NCBI GenBank assembly: GCA_035318745.1 | Contig: DATHEA010000024.1 | Coordinates: forward strand, 62,001 to 126,000 | DNA length: 64,000 bases | Direction of reading: 5' to 3' | From: VRUE01 sp035318745 | GTDB lineage: Bacteria; Actinomycetota; Thermoleophilia; Solirubrobacterales; 70-9 | Part shown: in pieces, positions 48,438 to 57,484 of the stretch | Numbering within the stretch: the first letter of the stretch is position 1 | How the letters are laid out: each line of letters begins with the position of its first letter | The notes under the pieces: generated by a model | Database searches by the model: none | What the model was told of the DNA's origin: nothing | What the model saw: the letters and a program-made list of their open reading frames with translations, nothing else | Position numbers and translations under genes: made by a program

Positions 48438-50579
48438 GTGAGCGACGCTGCGACCCTCTTCGATGCCGACGCTGCCGCCTTCAGTGGCACGGTCGAGGTG
48501 CTGGGGGTCATCTTCAGCGCCGAAGACGACGGCTACGCGGTGCTGGAGGTGCAGGACGCCGAGTCGGGCGAGGGCTTTGCGCTGGTCGGCCCGGTCGCCC
48601 ATCTGAGCGCCGGCGACCGGGCTGAAGTCAGCGGCGACTGGCAGACGCATTCGCGCTACGGGAGGCAGCTGAAGGCGCGTGGCGCGCTGCCGCTCGACCC
48701 CGCCGACCGTGAGGGGCAGATCGCTTACCTGACCAGCCTGCGCCACATCGGCCCGGCCCGCGCCGAACGTCTCGTCGACGAGCACGGCGAGGGAGTGCTG
48801 GGGGCGATCGCCGCCGACCCGGGCGGCATCTTCGGTGGGCTGCGCGGGGTCAGTGCCCAACAGGCCGCGGCGGCAACCGATTCCTGGCACGCCTCGCGGG
48901 CGATCCGCGATCTGCACGTGCAGCTCGCGCCGCACGGCCTGGCGCACTTGGCGGCACCGATCCACGCCCGCTTCGGCGAGCGCTCGATGGCGATCCTGCA
49001 CGAGGACCCCTACCGCTTGACCGAGGTCGCCGGGGTCGGCTTCGCCCGCGCCGACAAGATCGCGCTGGCCGCCGACGTGCCGCTCGAGTCCGAGCGGCGC
49101 GCCCAGGCAGCCGCGGTCTTTGCCCTCACCGAGGCCGAGCAGCAGGGCAACACTTACCTGCCGATTGATGAGCTGAACCGGCGCACGGCGAAGCTGATCG
49201 GCCTGCAGCCCGATCCCGACGTGCCGGCGATGGCGCGGGGGCTGCTGCTCGACGAAGGCCGCGCCTACCGCGAGCCGACCCACGCCGGCGAGCTCGCCGT
49301 CGCCGCGACGCTGGCCGAACGGGTCGCGGCCCCGACCCATCTCGATCATGACCCGGGCGAGCTGCCGCCTGAGGACAACGAGGACGAGGCCAAGCTGACC
49401 GACGAGCAGTGGGCCGCGGTGCGGGGCGCCTTCGCGGCGCGGATCTCGGTGCTGACCGGCGGCCCCGGCGTCGGCAAGACCGCCTGCACGAGGGCGATCG
49501 TCGCCGAGGCTGAGCGGGCCGACGTGCCGATCGCGCTCTGCGCGCCGACCGGGCGCGCCGCCCGACGGCTCGAGGAGGCGACCGGTCACGAGGCGCAGAC
49601 GATCCACCGGCTGCTCGAGTGGATGCCCGGCCGCGAGCCGGGCTTCAGGCCCGGTCACCCGCTGCCGGCGGGTCTGGTGATCGTCGACGAGGCCTCGATG
49701 CTGAACCTCCGCCTGATCGAGGTCGTGCTCGGCGGCCTCGCCGAGTCGACCCACGTGGTCTTCGTCGGCGACGCGGACCAGTTGCCGCCGATCGGCGCCG
49801 GCAAGCCCTTCGACGACCTGATCGCCTCCGGCGTCGCACCCGTCGTCCGCCTCACCCAGATCTTCCGCCAGGCCGCGCGCTCGATGATCACCACCGCCGC
49901 CCACGAGATCAACCAGGGCCGGCCGCCGCACCTGCAGCCGCAGGGCGACCAGGACCACGACTTCTTCTTCATCGACCGGCCGAGCCCCGAACGGGCGCTG
50001 GAGACGGTGGTCGAGGTGGTCGCCGAGCGGGCGCCGGCGAGCTTCGGCGTCGATCCGATCCGCGAGGTGCAGGTGCTGGCTCCGATGTACAAGGGGGCGG
50101 TCGGGATCGACGCGCTCAACGAGCGCCTGCAGGCGCGACTAAATCCTGACGGGAAGAAAGCGCTGAACGACCGCTTCCGGATCGGCGACCGCCTGATCCA
50201 GACCCGCAACTCGCACGAGCTGGGGTTGATGAACGGCTCGATCGTCTTCCTCCGCGAGGACGACCCGGGGGAGGAGGCGATCGTCGTCGATACCGACGAG
50301 GGCGGCTCGCTGGTCATCCCATACGGGGAGACGGCGACCCTGCGGCTCGCCTACGCGATCTCGGTCCACAAGGCGCAGGGCTGCGAGGTCCCGGTCGTCG
50401 TCGGCGTCTGCCACCGCTCCCACGCCCGCATGCTGACCCGGCCCCTGCTCTACACGGCGATCACCCGCGCCCGCAGCAGCTGCGTGCTGATCGGCGACCC
50501 CGCTGCGCTGGAGATGGCGGTCCGCCGCGACGACAGCGGCGCCCGCCACTCGGCCCTCGCCGAGCGGCTGCGCGGCTGA
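48438..50579 (+). CDS. recD2: RecD2-like ATP-dependent DNA helicase
   Basis: 713 residues. N-terminal OB-like region, helix-hairpin-helix repeats (IGPARAERLVDEHGEG, TEVAGVGFARADKIA), then superfamily 1B helicase motifs: Walker A LTGGPGVGKTACTRA, APTGRAARRL, Walker B VIVDEASMLN, GDADQLPPIGAG, and the C-terminal SVHKAQGCEVPVV and YTAITRARSS. RecD2 is the 5'-3' helicase found without RecBC, involved in repair and replication fork processing. GTG at 48438. It is followed by the VTT gene three bases later. Confidence 0.93.
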   Translation: MSDAATLFDADAAAFSGTVEVLGVIFSAEDDGYAVLEVQDAESGEGFALVGPVAHLSAGDRAEVSGDWQTHSRYGRQLKARGALPLDPADREGQIAYLTSLRHIGPARAERLVDEHGEGVLGAIAADPGGIFGGLRGVSAQQAAAATDSWHASRAIRDLHVQLAPHGLAHLAAPIHARFGERSMAILHEDPYRLTEVAGVGFARADKIALAADVPLESERRAQAAAVFALTEAEQQGNTYLPIDELNRRTAKLIGLQPDPDVPAMARGLLLDEGRAYREPTHAGELAVAATLAERVAAPTHLDHDPGELPPEDNEDEAKLTDEQWAAVRGAFAARISVLTGGPGVGKTACTRAIVAEAERADVPIALCAPTGRAARRLEEATGHEAQTIHRLLEWMPGREPGFRPGHPLPAGLVIVDEASMLNLRLIEVVLGGLAESTHVVFVGDADQLPPIGAGKPFDDLIASGVAPVVRLTQIFRQAARSMITTAAHEINQGRPPHLQPQGDQDHDFFFIDRPSPERALETVVEVVAERAPASFGVDPIREVQVLAPMYKGAVGIDALNERLQARLNPDGKKALNDRFRIGDRLIQTRNSHELGLMNGSIVFLREDDPGEEAIVVDTDEGGSLVIPYGETATLRLAYAISVHKAQGCEVPVVVGVCHRSHARMLTRPLLYTAITRARSSCVLIGDPAALEMAVRRDDSGARHSALAERLRG

Positions 50580-50582
50580 GCC

Positions 50583-51272
50583 GTGGATTCGCCGAAGCCA
50601 TCGCTCGCCGCAGTCGCCGTCACCCTGGGCGGGATCGCGGTGCTCGCCGGGCTGGTGCTGGCGATCCCGGAGCTGCGCGAAGCGTTCGAGGCGGCGGTGC
50701 GGGGGGACACGGCGGAGGTACGCAGCAAGGTCAAAGACCTCGGCGTCGCCGGCCCGCTGCTGATCCTCGCCCTGACGCTGATCCACACGGTCGTCTTCTA
50801 CCCGGCGGAGATCGTCGACGCGGCAGCCGGCTTCGTCTACGGCTTCTTCCCGGCGCTGGCGCTGATGATGCTCGGCTGGCTGCTCTCCGGACTGCTCTGT
50901 TATGCCGTCGGGCACTCGGTTGCCAGGCCGCTGCTGGATCGCTGGTTCGGCACCGGGCGCTTCGAGCGCATGGAGGCCGCGATCGAGCGCGGCGGCGCCA
51001 CCCTGCTGCTCGCCGTCCGCCTGATCCCGATCGTCCCCTTCAGCCTCGTCTCCTACGCCGCCGGCGCCGCTCGCGTGCCGCTCTGGCGCTACGCCTGGAC
51101 GACGCTGGTGGGCTACTTGCCGATCACCGCCCTGTCCGTCTACTTCGGCACGCGCCTCGAGGGCCTCAGCCTCACCGATCCCATCGTCCTGGGCAGCGCC
51201 GCGGCGCTGCTGGCCCTTCTCTTCGTCGGCCACCGGGTGATGCAACGAGGCAGGTTCGGCGAGGCGAGCTGA
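50583..51272 (+). CDS. VTT-domain (TVP38/DedA-like) membrane protein
   Basis: 229 residues with about six hydrophobic segments. Motifs ALTLIHTVVFYPAEIVDAAAGFVYGF and RLIPIVPFSLVSYAAGAARV (here as PIVPFSLVSYAAGAARV) are the VTT signatures; the family is linked to lipid scrambling or flipping. The GTG at 50583 lies three bases after the recD2 stop, so it is probably co-transcribed. Confidence 0.82.
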   Translation: MDSPKPSLAAVAVTLGGIAVLAGLVLAIPELREAFEAAVRGDTAEVRSKVKDLGVAGPLLILALTLIHTVVFYPAEIVDAAAGFVYGFFPALALMMLGWLLSGLLCYAVGHSVARPLLDRWFGTGRFERMEAAIERGGATLLLAVRLIPIVPFSLVSYAAGAARVPLWRYAWTTLVGYLPITALSVYFGTRLEGLSLTDPIVLGSAAALLALLFVGHRVMQRGRFGEAS

Positions 51273-51288
51273 GCTGGGCGGTCCGCGG

Positions 51289-53649
51289 CTAGCCGACCCG
51301 CTTGACCCGGAAGCCGTAGACGACCGCGGTCAAATCGGAGTTGCCGGCGGCGTCACGGGCGACCACGCGAACGACGTGCCTGCCGACGCGGTAGCGGCGT
51401 ACGAAGCGCGCCGGGCAGGTCCGCCAAGGGCCCCGGTCGACCCGGCAGAGGAAGGTCACGCCGGCCTCGTCTGAGCGGAACACGAAGACCGCCGTGGCGT
51501 TGCCGAGCGTCGTCCGGATCACCTTCGGCGGCCGCTTGCCAAAGGAGGTCCCGGGCGGCGTGCTGTCGACCGGCGGTTCGGGTGGAGTGTTGTCTATCGG
51601 CGGCTGAGGTGGCGAGGGTGGCAGCGCTTCGATGCCCCAATTGCCCGGTGCTCGCGCTTCCTCGACCGAGCCTTCCGGGGTCGGCACCGGGCAGCTGGGT
51701 TCGACCGGAGGGACGGGGGTCAGCAGGTCTTCGACAGCGCCCACCGCGTTGACCAACCCGGTGCCGACGGCGCATCCGTCGGATTTTTCTACCGGGACGG
51801 CGCTCGCGAGCAGAGCTCCTTTGATTTCCGATGGATCGGCCGTGGGTTTGGCCTCGGACATGAGCGCGGCGACAGCTGCCGCGTGGGGGGCGGCCGCGGA
51901 CGTTCCGCAAAACCTCCACACTCCGGCGCTCAGCGAGGCGAAGAAGGTGGTCCTGCCGCAGTCGGTCGCCGCGATGTCGGGCTTGGACCCCACTTCGGCC
52001 GACGGCAGCGCTTCGGCCGGGGTCGTGCCGCTTACCGGCCCGAAGTAATGGGTCACGGGACCGCGGGAAGAGTATTCCTCCGCTTCGGTGCTGTTGTAGA
52101 AGGGCACCGCACCGACCGAGATCGCGCCGGCGGCGCCGTCGTGCCCGAAGATCGTCGGGCCGACGACGTCGGTGCCGGTCGACCGTGGGTACTCGACGCC
52201 CGTTACCCCGGCGCCGTTCTCGAGCAGGGCGAGCTTGAGCCGGGGCGTACCGCCGGCGAAACGGTTCACGACGAGCTGCACCGTCTGCTGGGATCCGCTT
52301 TTGTTCGGCCATGGCAACACCTCGACCGGTTTCTGGCTGATTTCGACGTTGTCGCCGGCCGCGACCCCGATCAGGCCCCCGGTCGAGTTGAGCAGGAAGG
52401 CGTCGAAGTCGGAGGCCACTCCGAGCCAGGGTTCGTTCCACTGCAGGTCGACCGTCAGCGTCGCCCCCGGCGCGACTTTGATCCCGTAGGTCTTGTCGGT
52501 CTGGGAGCCGGGGTCGAAGTCGAGGCAGTGCGTTCCGTGGAACCCGGCGAGCGAGGCGACCGCCGGCGGGCAGGAGCCCGAGTCGCGGTACTGCTGCGCT
52601 TCCCACGAGCCGATTTCGTTGCCGGCCGCGTCGAACAGGTTGTTGTTGCCGGCCGCCGAGAAGTACGTGACCCCTTCGCCGGCGACTTTGCTCACCGCGA
52701 CCCCGACAGGCCCTTCCTGGAAGAAGGGCTCCGCCGGGTAGCTGACGTCGTCGGCGATAACGCTCGCTTCGGCGCCTTCCGGTCCCGGCCCGGCGAGCTT
52801 TTCGATGTTTCCGGCGAAAGCCGTTTCGCCGGTGAAGGCCGTCGCGAAGGCGAGTCCCGCTCCCGGCGCAAGGTCGTGGACGATCTGGGCCATGCCCCGT
52901 CCCTCATCGCCCGGTTCGGGTTCGTCGGGGTCGGTCGGTTCGTAGTCCTCGAGGACGTCGACCGGAGCCGTCTGGCCGGGGCAGGTGTTGGTTTCCCCCG
53001 GCAGGTCGCCGCTTTCGACGTCGTTTTCCGCTTTCGTCGCAATCGGTTGAAGGCCGTTGGCGGATTTGGTCGCCGTGTCGAACGAGTCGGAGAGGATCCC
53101 CACCGTGACGCCGCTGCCGTTGACCGAGAACGGCGGTTCCCGCACCTCGTCGGCACGGAGCTGCGCGTCGCCCTCCGAGACGGCGACGCCGGAAGGGCAG
53201 GTCGATTCCGCGGTGAAGGGGGTCAGCACCTCGGTAGCGCCGGCGACCCGCGGGACGCCGGAGAGGGCGGGCAGAGCGGCCGGCCTGGCGGCGACCGTGA
53301 TGGTCTGGTAGCGCGGGCTGACGTTGACGATCTTCGCCCCGGTGGCGCGGAGGTCCTCGACGGCGGCCGCGGCACCGCGGTCGAAGCGCACTTCGACGAG
53401 GACGCGATTGCCTGTGCGCAGGAGGCTCCCGGGGCCTTCGGCGGCGAGGCTGAGCTCTTTGGCCTGCCTTGCGGGCGAGGCCGAGCGGACCGAGGGCTTG
53501 GCCAGCTCGGCGAGCCTGGGGGAGAGGTCGCCTTCGCTCGGGCGGCTTGCGGCGGCCCAGGCCGTTGCCGGCGCAGGGGCACAGATCAGCGAGAGGAGGA
53601 CGATCGCGTACGGTCCCCGCCGGAGGCGGGGCGGAATCCCGAGAGGCAT
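51289..53649 (-). CDS. Secreted subtilisin-like (S8) peptidase with an atypical triad
   Basis: 786 residues with a signal peptide ending near AWAAAS. The prodomain-like region includes LATGAKIVNVSPRY-type text. Catalytic Asp: GVTVGILSDSFD. The segment at the His position reads DEGRGMAQIVHDLAPG instead of HGTHVAG, so a Glu appears in place of His. Catalytic Ser: FCGTSAAAPHAAAVAALM, and the oxyanion Asn is in YFSAAGNNN. The C-terminus is a Pro-rich linker plus a beta domain (FLCRVDRGPWRTCPA). Family members with this altered block are known to me only as uncharacterised subtilases. ATG at 53649 at the signal; TTG and GTG codons three to nine bases earlier are alternatives. Confidence 0.8.
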   Translation of the reverse strand: MPLGIPPRLRRGPYAIVLLSLICAPAPATAWAAASRPSEGDLSPRLAELAKPSVRSASPARQAKELSLAAEGPGSLLRTGNRVLVEVRFDRGAAAAVEDLRATGAKIVNVSPRYQTITVAARPAALPALSGVPRVAGATEVLTPFTAESTCPSGVAVSEGDAQLRADEVREPPFSVNGSGVTVGILSDSFDTATKSANGLQPIATKAENDVESGDLPGETNTCPGQTAPVDVLEDYEPTDPDEPEPGDEGRGMAQIVHDLAPGAGLAFATAFTGETAFAGNIEKLAGPGPEGAEASVIADDVSYPAEPFFQEGPVGVAVSKVAGEGVTYFSAAGNNNLFDAAGNEIGSWEAQQYRDSGSCPPAVASLAGFHGTHCLDFDPGSQTDKTYGIKVAPGATLTVDLQWNEPWLGVASDFDAFLLNSTGGLIGVAAGDNVEISQKPVEVLPWPNKSGSQQTVQLVVNRFAGGTPRLKLALLENGAGVTGVEYPRSTGTDVVGPTIFGHDGAAGAISVGAVPFYNSTEAEEYSSRGPVTHYFGPVSGTTPAEALPSAEVGSKPDIAATDCGRTTFFASLSAGVWRFCGTSAAAPHAAAVAALMSEAKPTADPSEIKGALLASAVPVEKSDGCAVGTGLVNAVGAVEDLLTPVPPVEPSCPVPTPEGSVEEARAPGNWGIEALPPSPPQPPIDNTPPEPPVDSTPPGTSFGKRPPKVIRTTLGNATAVFVFRSDEAGVTFLCRVDRGPWRTCPARFVRRYRVGRHVVRVVARDAAGNSDLTAVVYGFRVKRVG

Positions 53650-53801
53650 CAGCACCAAAGGTATCGGCCTCCCGTGCTTCGTCCTGGAGCAGTCATCGCG
53701 TGGTTCCTTTTCACGCATAGCTTGACTAAGGAACCACGGCGCCGGGGCATAGGTGCGGCGTGCCTCCCGGCTGCCGACCCTGCTACGGTCCTCCGCGATA
53801 G

Positions 53802-53816
53802 GCCGGAAGATCCGGC
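53802..53816 (+). other. Hairpin in the cold-shock gene leader
   Basis: GCCGGA, AGA, TCCGGC followed by AAAAAGTTGTG. It lies about 80 bases before the ATG at 53894, in the presumed long leader of the cold-shock mRNA, where folding often tunes translation. Confidence 0.3.
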
Positions 53817-53893
53817 AAAAAGTTGTGTCTAGCGCTCGCGTCGTTGCTTCACCGCATGTGCCGCGTTCGCAGCACATGAAGTGGAGGCAATTC

Positions 53894-54100
53894 ATGCCAA
53901 CTGGAACTGTCAAGTGGTTCAGCGACGACAAGGGCTACGGGTTCATTACGCCCGACGACGGCTCTAAGGACGTCTTCGTTCATCACAGCGCGATCCTGGG
54001 TGAGGGCTTCAAGTCCCTGACCGAGGGTTCGAAGGTGAGCTACGAGTCCGAAGAAGGCCCCAAGGGCCCGGCCGCCGCAAGCGTCCAGCAGACCTCGTAG
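53894..54100 (+). CDS. cspA: Cold-shock domain protein (CspA family)
   Basis: 68 residues, a complete cold-shock domain: MPTGTVKWFSDDKGYGFITP with RNP-1 KGYGFI, and RNP-2 VFVHHSAI. Binds single-stranded nucleic acid and acts as an RNA chaperone. Start ATG at 53894 with TGGAGG upstream. A classic intrinsic terminator follows. Confidence 0.95.
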   Translation: MPTGTVKWFSDDKGYGFITPDDGSKDVFVHHSAILGEGFKSLTEGSKVSYESEEGPKGPAAASVQQTS

Positions 54101-54122
54101 CAGCGCACCACTCTTAGCAGTG

Positions 54123-54159
54123 ACGGGGCCCGCCGTTCTCGCGGTGGGTCCCGTTTTTT
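54123..54159 (+). terminator. Intrinsic terminator of the cold-shock gene
   Basis: ACGGGGCCCGCCG pairs with CGGTGGGTCCCGT (13 pairs, two wobble) around TTCTCG and is followed by TTTTTT. Confidence 0.9.
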
Positions 54160-54202
54160 AATGGTTTCAGGGCTGTTCGGCGGTTCATGGCCGAGCAGTC
54201 CT

Positions 54203-54264
54203 AAGACGAAGGAGCGATTGTGCTCCGCACATGAGCGACTGAGGACACCGGAATGCGAAGCGCC
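54203..54264. repeat. Hairpin repeat D, copy 2
   Basis: AAGACGAAGGAG, hairpin GGAGC/GCTCC, then GACTGAGGAC and GCGAAG at the same 18-base spacing as in copy 1 (4813-4879). It ends at the base before the ATG of typA, so it lies in the typA leader and sets its context. Confidence 0.5.
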
Positions 54265-56094
54265 ATGACCCGCCGAACAGCCCTGAGAAATATCGCGATC
54301 ATCGCCCACGTCGACCACGGCAAGACGACCCTGGTCGACGCGATGCTGTGGCAGAGCGGCGCCTTCCGCAAAGGCCAGGACGTGGCCGAGCGGGTGATGG
54401 ACTCGATGGACCTGGAGCGGGAGAAGGGGATCACGATCCTCGCCAAGAACACGACCGTCAACTACGAGGGCGTCAAGCTCAACATCATCGACACCCCCGG
54501 CCACGCCGACTTCGGCGGCGAGGTCGAGCGTGGGCTGACGATGGTCGACGGCGTGCTGCTGCTGGTCGACGCCTCCGAGGGGCCGCTTCCCCAGACCCGC
54601 TTCGTCCTGCGCAAGGCGCTGGAGGCGAAGCTGCCGGTGATCCTCGTCGTCAACAAGGTCGACCGCCCCGACGCCCGCATCGCCGAAGTCGTCGACGAGG
54701 TCTACGAGCTCTTCCTCGACCTCGACGCCGACGACGAGCAGGTCGACTTCCCGATCGTCTACACCAACGCCAAAGCCGGCTGGGCGGCACTCGAAGAAGG
54801 CGCCGAGGGGACCGACTTGACGCCGCTGATGGACCTGATGCTGGAGCGGATCCCGGCGCCCGAGCACGACCCCGATCATCCCTTTCAGGCCCTGGTCACC
54901 AACCTCGACGCCGATCCCTATGTCGGCCGCCTGGCACTCTGCCGGGTGCGCCACGGGAAAGTCCGCAACGGGCAGCAGATCGCCTGGTGCCGGGCCGACG
55001 GCAGCATCGAGCGGGCGGCGATCTCAGAGCTCTACGTGACCGAGGCGCTCGACCGGGTTGCCGCCGCCGAGGCCGGGCCGGGCGAGATCATCGCCGTCGC
55101 CGGCCTCCCGGAGGTGACGATCGGCGAGACGCTGGCCGACCCGGACGATCCGCAGCCGCTGCCGGTGATCGCGGTCGACGAACCCTCGCTCTCGATGGTG
55201 GTCGGGATCAATACCTCGCCGCTGGCCGGGACCGAGGGCAAGAAGCTGACCGCGCGGCAGGTTCGCGACCGGCTCGACGCCGAGCTGGTCGGCAACGTCT
55301 CGATCCGGGTCACCGACACCGAGCGGCCCGACGCCTGGGAGGTACAGGGCCGCGGCGAGCTGCAGCTGGTCGTGCTGCTGGAGATGATGCGTCGCGAGGG
55401 CTTCGAGCTGACCGCCGGCCAGCCGCGGGTGATCGTCCGCGAAATCGACGGCAAGGTCCACGAGCCGGTCGAACGGCTGGCGATCGACGTGCCCGAGGGC
55501 CACGTCGGCGCGGTCACCCAGCTGCTCGCCGGCCGCAAGGGCCGCCTCGACCACATGGTCAACCACTCGACCGGCTGGGTGCGGATGGACTACCTGGTCC
55601 CCGCCCGCGGCCTGATCGGCCTGCGCACCGAGTTCCTCACCGAGACCCGGGGCTCGGGGATCCTGCACCACGTCTTCGACCGCTGGGAGCCCTGGGCGGG
55701 CGAGCTGCGCACCCGCCCGACCGGCTCGCTTGTGGCGGACCGGCGCGGCTCCAGCGCGAGCCACGCGCTGATGAACCTGCAGGACCGCGGCACCCTCTTC
55801 ATCGGCCCTGGCGAGGAGGTCTACGAAGGCATGGTCGTAGGCGAGAACGCCCGCTCCGACGACCTCGACGTCAACGCGATAAAGGAGAAGCACCAGACCA
55901 ACGTGCGCGCCGCCAGCGCCGACATCCTGGTCCGCCTCGAGCCGCCCAAACGGCTTTCGCTGGAAGCCGCCCTCGAGTTCCTGCGCGACGACGAGTGCGT
56001 CGAAGTGACGCCCGAATCGGTGCGCCTGCGCAAGGTGGAGCTGGACAAGAACAAGCGCCAGAAGACGGCGCGCCAGATGGCCCGCGCCACTTAG
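54265..56094 (+). CDS. typA: GTP-binding protein TypA/BipA
   Basis: 609 residues, ribosome-binding translational GTPase for stress growth and ribosome assembly. G1 AHVDHGKTT, switch I ITILAKNTTV, G3 DTPGHADFGGEVER, G4 NKVDRPDAR; beta-barrel domain 2; the EF-G-like domains with RGELQLVVLLEMMRREGFEL and the typical C-terminal domain LVPARGLIGLRTEFLTETRG. All motifs are intact. The ATG at 54265 matches the family start; an ATG at 54253 is in frame but would overlap repeat D. Confidence 0.95.
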   Translation: MTRRTALRNIAIIAHVDHGKTTLVDAMLWQSGAFRKGQDVAERVMDSMDLEREKGITILAKNTTVNYEGVKLNIIDTPGHADFGGEVERGLTMVDGVLLLVDASEGPLPQTRFVLRKALEAKLPVILVVNKVDRPDARIAEVVDEVYELFLDLDADDEQVDFPIVYTNAKAGWAALEEGAEGTDLTPLMDLMLERIPAPEHDPDHPFQALVTNLDADPYVGRLALCRVRHGKVRNGQQIAWCRADGSIERAAISELYVTEALDRVAAAEAGPGEIIAVAGLPEVTIGETLADPDDPQPLPVIAVDEPSLSMVVGINTSPLAGTEGKKLTARQVRDRLDAELVGNVSIRVTDTERPDAWEVQGRGELQLVVLLEMMRREGFELTAGQPRVIVREIDGKVHEPVERLAIDVPEGHVGAVTQLLAGRKGRLDHMVNHSTGWVRMDYLVPARGLIGLRTEFLTETRGSGILHHVFDRWEPWAGELRTRPTGSLVADRRGSSASHALMNLQDRGTLFIGPGEEVYEGMVVGENARSDDLDVNAIKEKHQTNVRAASADILVRLEPPKRLSLEAALEFLRDDECVEVTPESVRLRKVELDKNKRQKTARQMARAT

Positions 56095-56146
56095 CGGGAG
56101 CTGGGTAGTATTTATTGCGTTAAAACGCTATGATTAGCCGCGTTCA

Positions 56147-57406
56147 ATGGCTAAGAATAGTGATCTCATTTACCTCCCTCGCCTCGTCGATTCAGTCCTC
56201 GACGGCCTAATCGCGCAACTTCCAGCCCTGATGCTGGTCGGCCCGCGGGCGACTGGGAAGACGCGCACGGGGGAGCGGCGGGCCGCTAACGTGGTCAGGC
56301 TTGACCGCAAAACCGAAGCAGTCGCCTTTGAGGGCGACCCCGATGCCGCCTTGCGCGCCACGCCCGAGCCGGTTCTGCTCGACGAGTGGCAGATGGTGCC
56401 GGAGGTGCTCGGCGCAGTGCGCCGGGCTGTGGACTCCGAGCCGCGCCCCGGTCGCTTCCTGCTCACCGGCTCTGTTCGTGCCGCCCTGGAGAACGACATC
56501 TGGCCGGCCACCGGCCGCCTCGTGCGGCTGGCGATGTATCCGATGTCTCAACGGGAGATTTCCGGTCGGATTTCCGGTCCCACCTTTTTCGATCGGCTGG
56601 CCGATGGCGATGACCTGAGCACCCCGAACGAGCCTCCGGATCTCCGTGGCTATGTGGAGCTTGCTCTGCGCAGCGGCTTTCCCGAACCGGCATTGAGGTT
56701 GACGGGACAGGCTCGCGAGGCCTGGCTTGAGAGTTACGTCAACGACCTTCTTACGCACGACGTCGAACAGCTCGAAGAGTCGCCGACGCGGCGGCGAGAC
56801 TCGCGGCGCATGCGCCGCTATTTCGAGGCGTATGCACTCAACTCCGCGGGGGTCGCCGATCACAAGACGATCTACGACGCCGCACAGGTCAACAAGTTGA
56901 CCGCCGCCGCCTATGAGGATCTGCTTGGCGGCCTGCTGATCGCCGAGCAGGTCCCCGCCTGGACTTCGAACCGGCTCAAGCGATTGGTTCGGCAGCCGAA
57001 GCGATATCTGGTCGACCCCGCCCTGATCGCGGCAGCACTGCGAATCGACGAGCTGGGCGTGATGCGCGATGGCAACCTGCTCGGGCGGGTTCTCGACACG
57101 TTCGTTGCCGCACAGCTTCGCCCCGAGCTTGCGGCATCTTCGACGCGTCCGCGGCTTCACCATCTGCGGACTGAGCAGGGAAGACATGAGGTCGACCTGA
57201 TCGCCGAGCTCGCGGGCGAGCGTCTGATCGGTATCGAGGTGAAGGCGGGTTCCGTCGTGACCGTAGATGACGCACGGCACCTGGCATGGTTGCGCGAGGA
57301 AATTGGCGAGCGGTTCGTCGTTGGCGTGGTCCTGCACACCGGAGCGCGGATCTACGAGGTAGCAGAGAGGATCGTCGCGGCCCCGATTGCGTCAATTTGG
57401 GCGTAG
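56147..57406 (+). CDS. AAA-family ATPase with DUF4143
   Basis: 419 residues. P-loop VGPRATGKTRTGERRAAN (divergent: GPRATGKT), Walker B EPVLLDEWQMVPEVL, LLTGS sensor (FLLTGSVRAAL), and a C-terminal DUF4143 half with KRYLVDPALIAAALRID and a nuclease-like tail EVDLIAELAGERLIGIEVKA. Such orphan ATPases are widespread, of unknown role, sometimes phage- or defence-associated. The upstream 45 bases are notably A+T rich with a GCGTT/AACGC inverted repeat (about 56118-56129), unlike the neighbours. No partner gene is adjacent. Confidence 0.8.
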   Translation: MAKNSDLIYLPRLVDSVLDGLIAQLPALMLVGPRATGKTRTGERRAANVVRLDRKTEAVAFEGDPDAALRATPEPVLLDEWQMVPEVLGAVRRAVDSEPRPGRFLLTGSVRAALENDIWPATGRLVRLAMYPMSQREISGRISGPTFFDRLADGDDLSTPNEPPDLRGYVELALRSGFPEPALRLTGQAREAWLESYVNDLLTHDVEQLEESPTRRRDSRRMRRYFEAYALNSAGVADHKTIYDAAQVNKLTAAAYEDLLGGLLIAEQVPAWTSNRLKRLVRQPKRYLVDPALIAAALRIDELGVMRDGNLLGRVLDTFVAAQLRPELAASSTRPRLHHLRTEQGRHEVDLIAELAGERLIGIEVKAGSVVTVDDARHLAWLREEIGERFVVGVVLHTGARIYEVAERIVAAPIASIWA

Positions 57407-57426
57407 GCCTCTCACCTGAAGCTGAA

Positions 57427-57459
57427 GAAAAAGCCGCCGCCCCCGCAGGAACGGCGGCT
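57427..57459 (-). terminator. Intrinsic terminator for the acyl-CoA dehydrogenase gene
   Basis: On the minus strand AGCCGCCG pairs with CGGCGGCT and is followed by TTTTCTTC. It lies 26 bases past the dehydrogenase stop and between convergent genes. Confidence 0.7.
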
Positions 57460-57484
57460 CGCATCAGGGCCCCTGCCCCGAGTC

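Noticed and set aside
47910..49958. Long open frame on the minus strand across the recD2 gene
   Set aside because: Only the last 130 residues (cupin) are real. Upstream it is antisense to RecD2, whose helicase motifs are unambiguous.
54348..56108. Long open frame of about 590 codons over typA
   Set aside because: Arginine- and proline-rich shadow; TypA motifs are complete in the overlapping frame.
56147..57406. Remnant prophage around the DUF4143 ATPase
   Set aside because: Both neighbours are housekeeping or metabolic genes and no phage gene is near.
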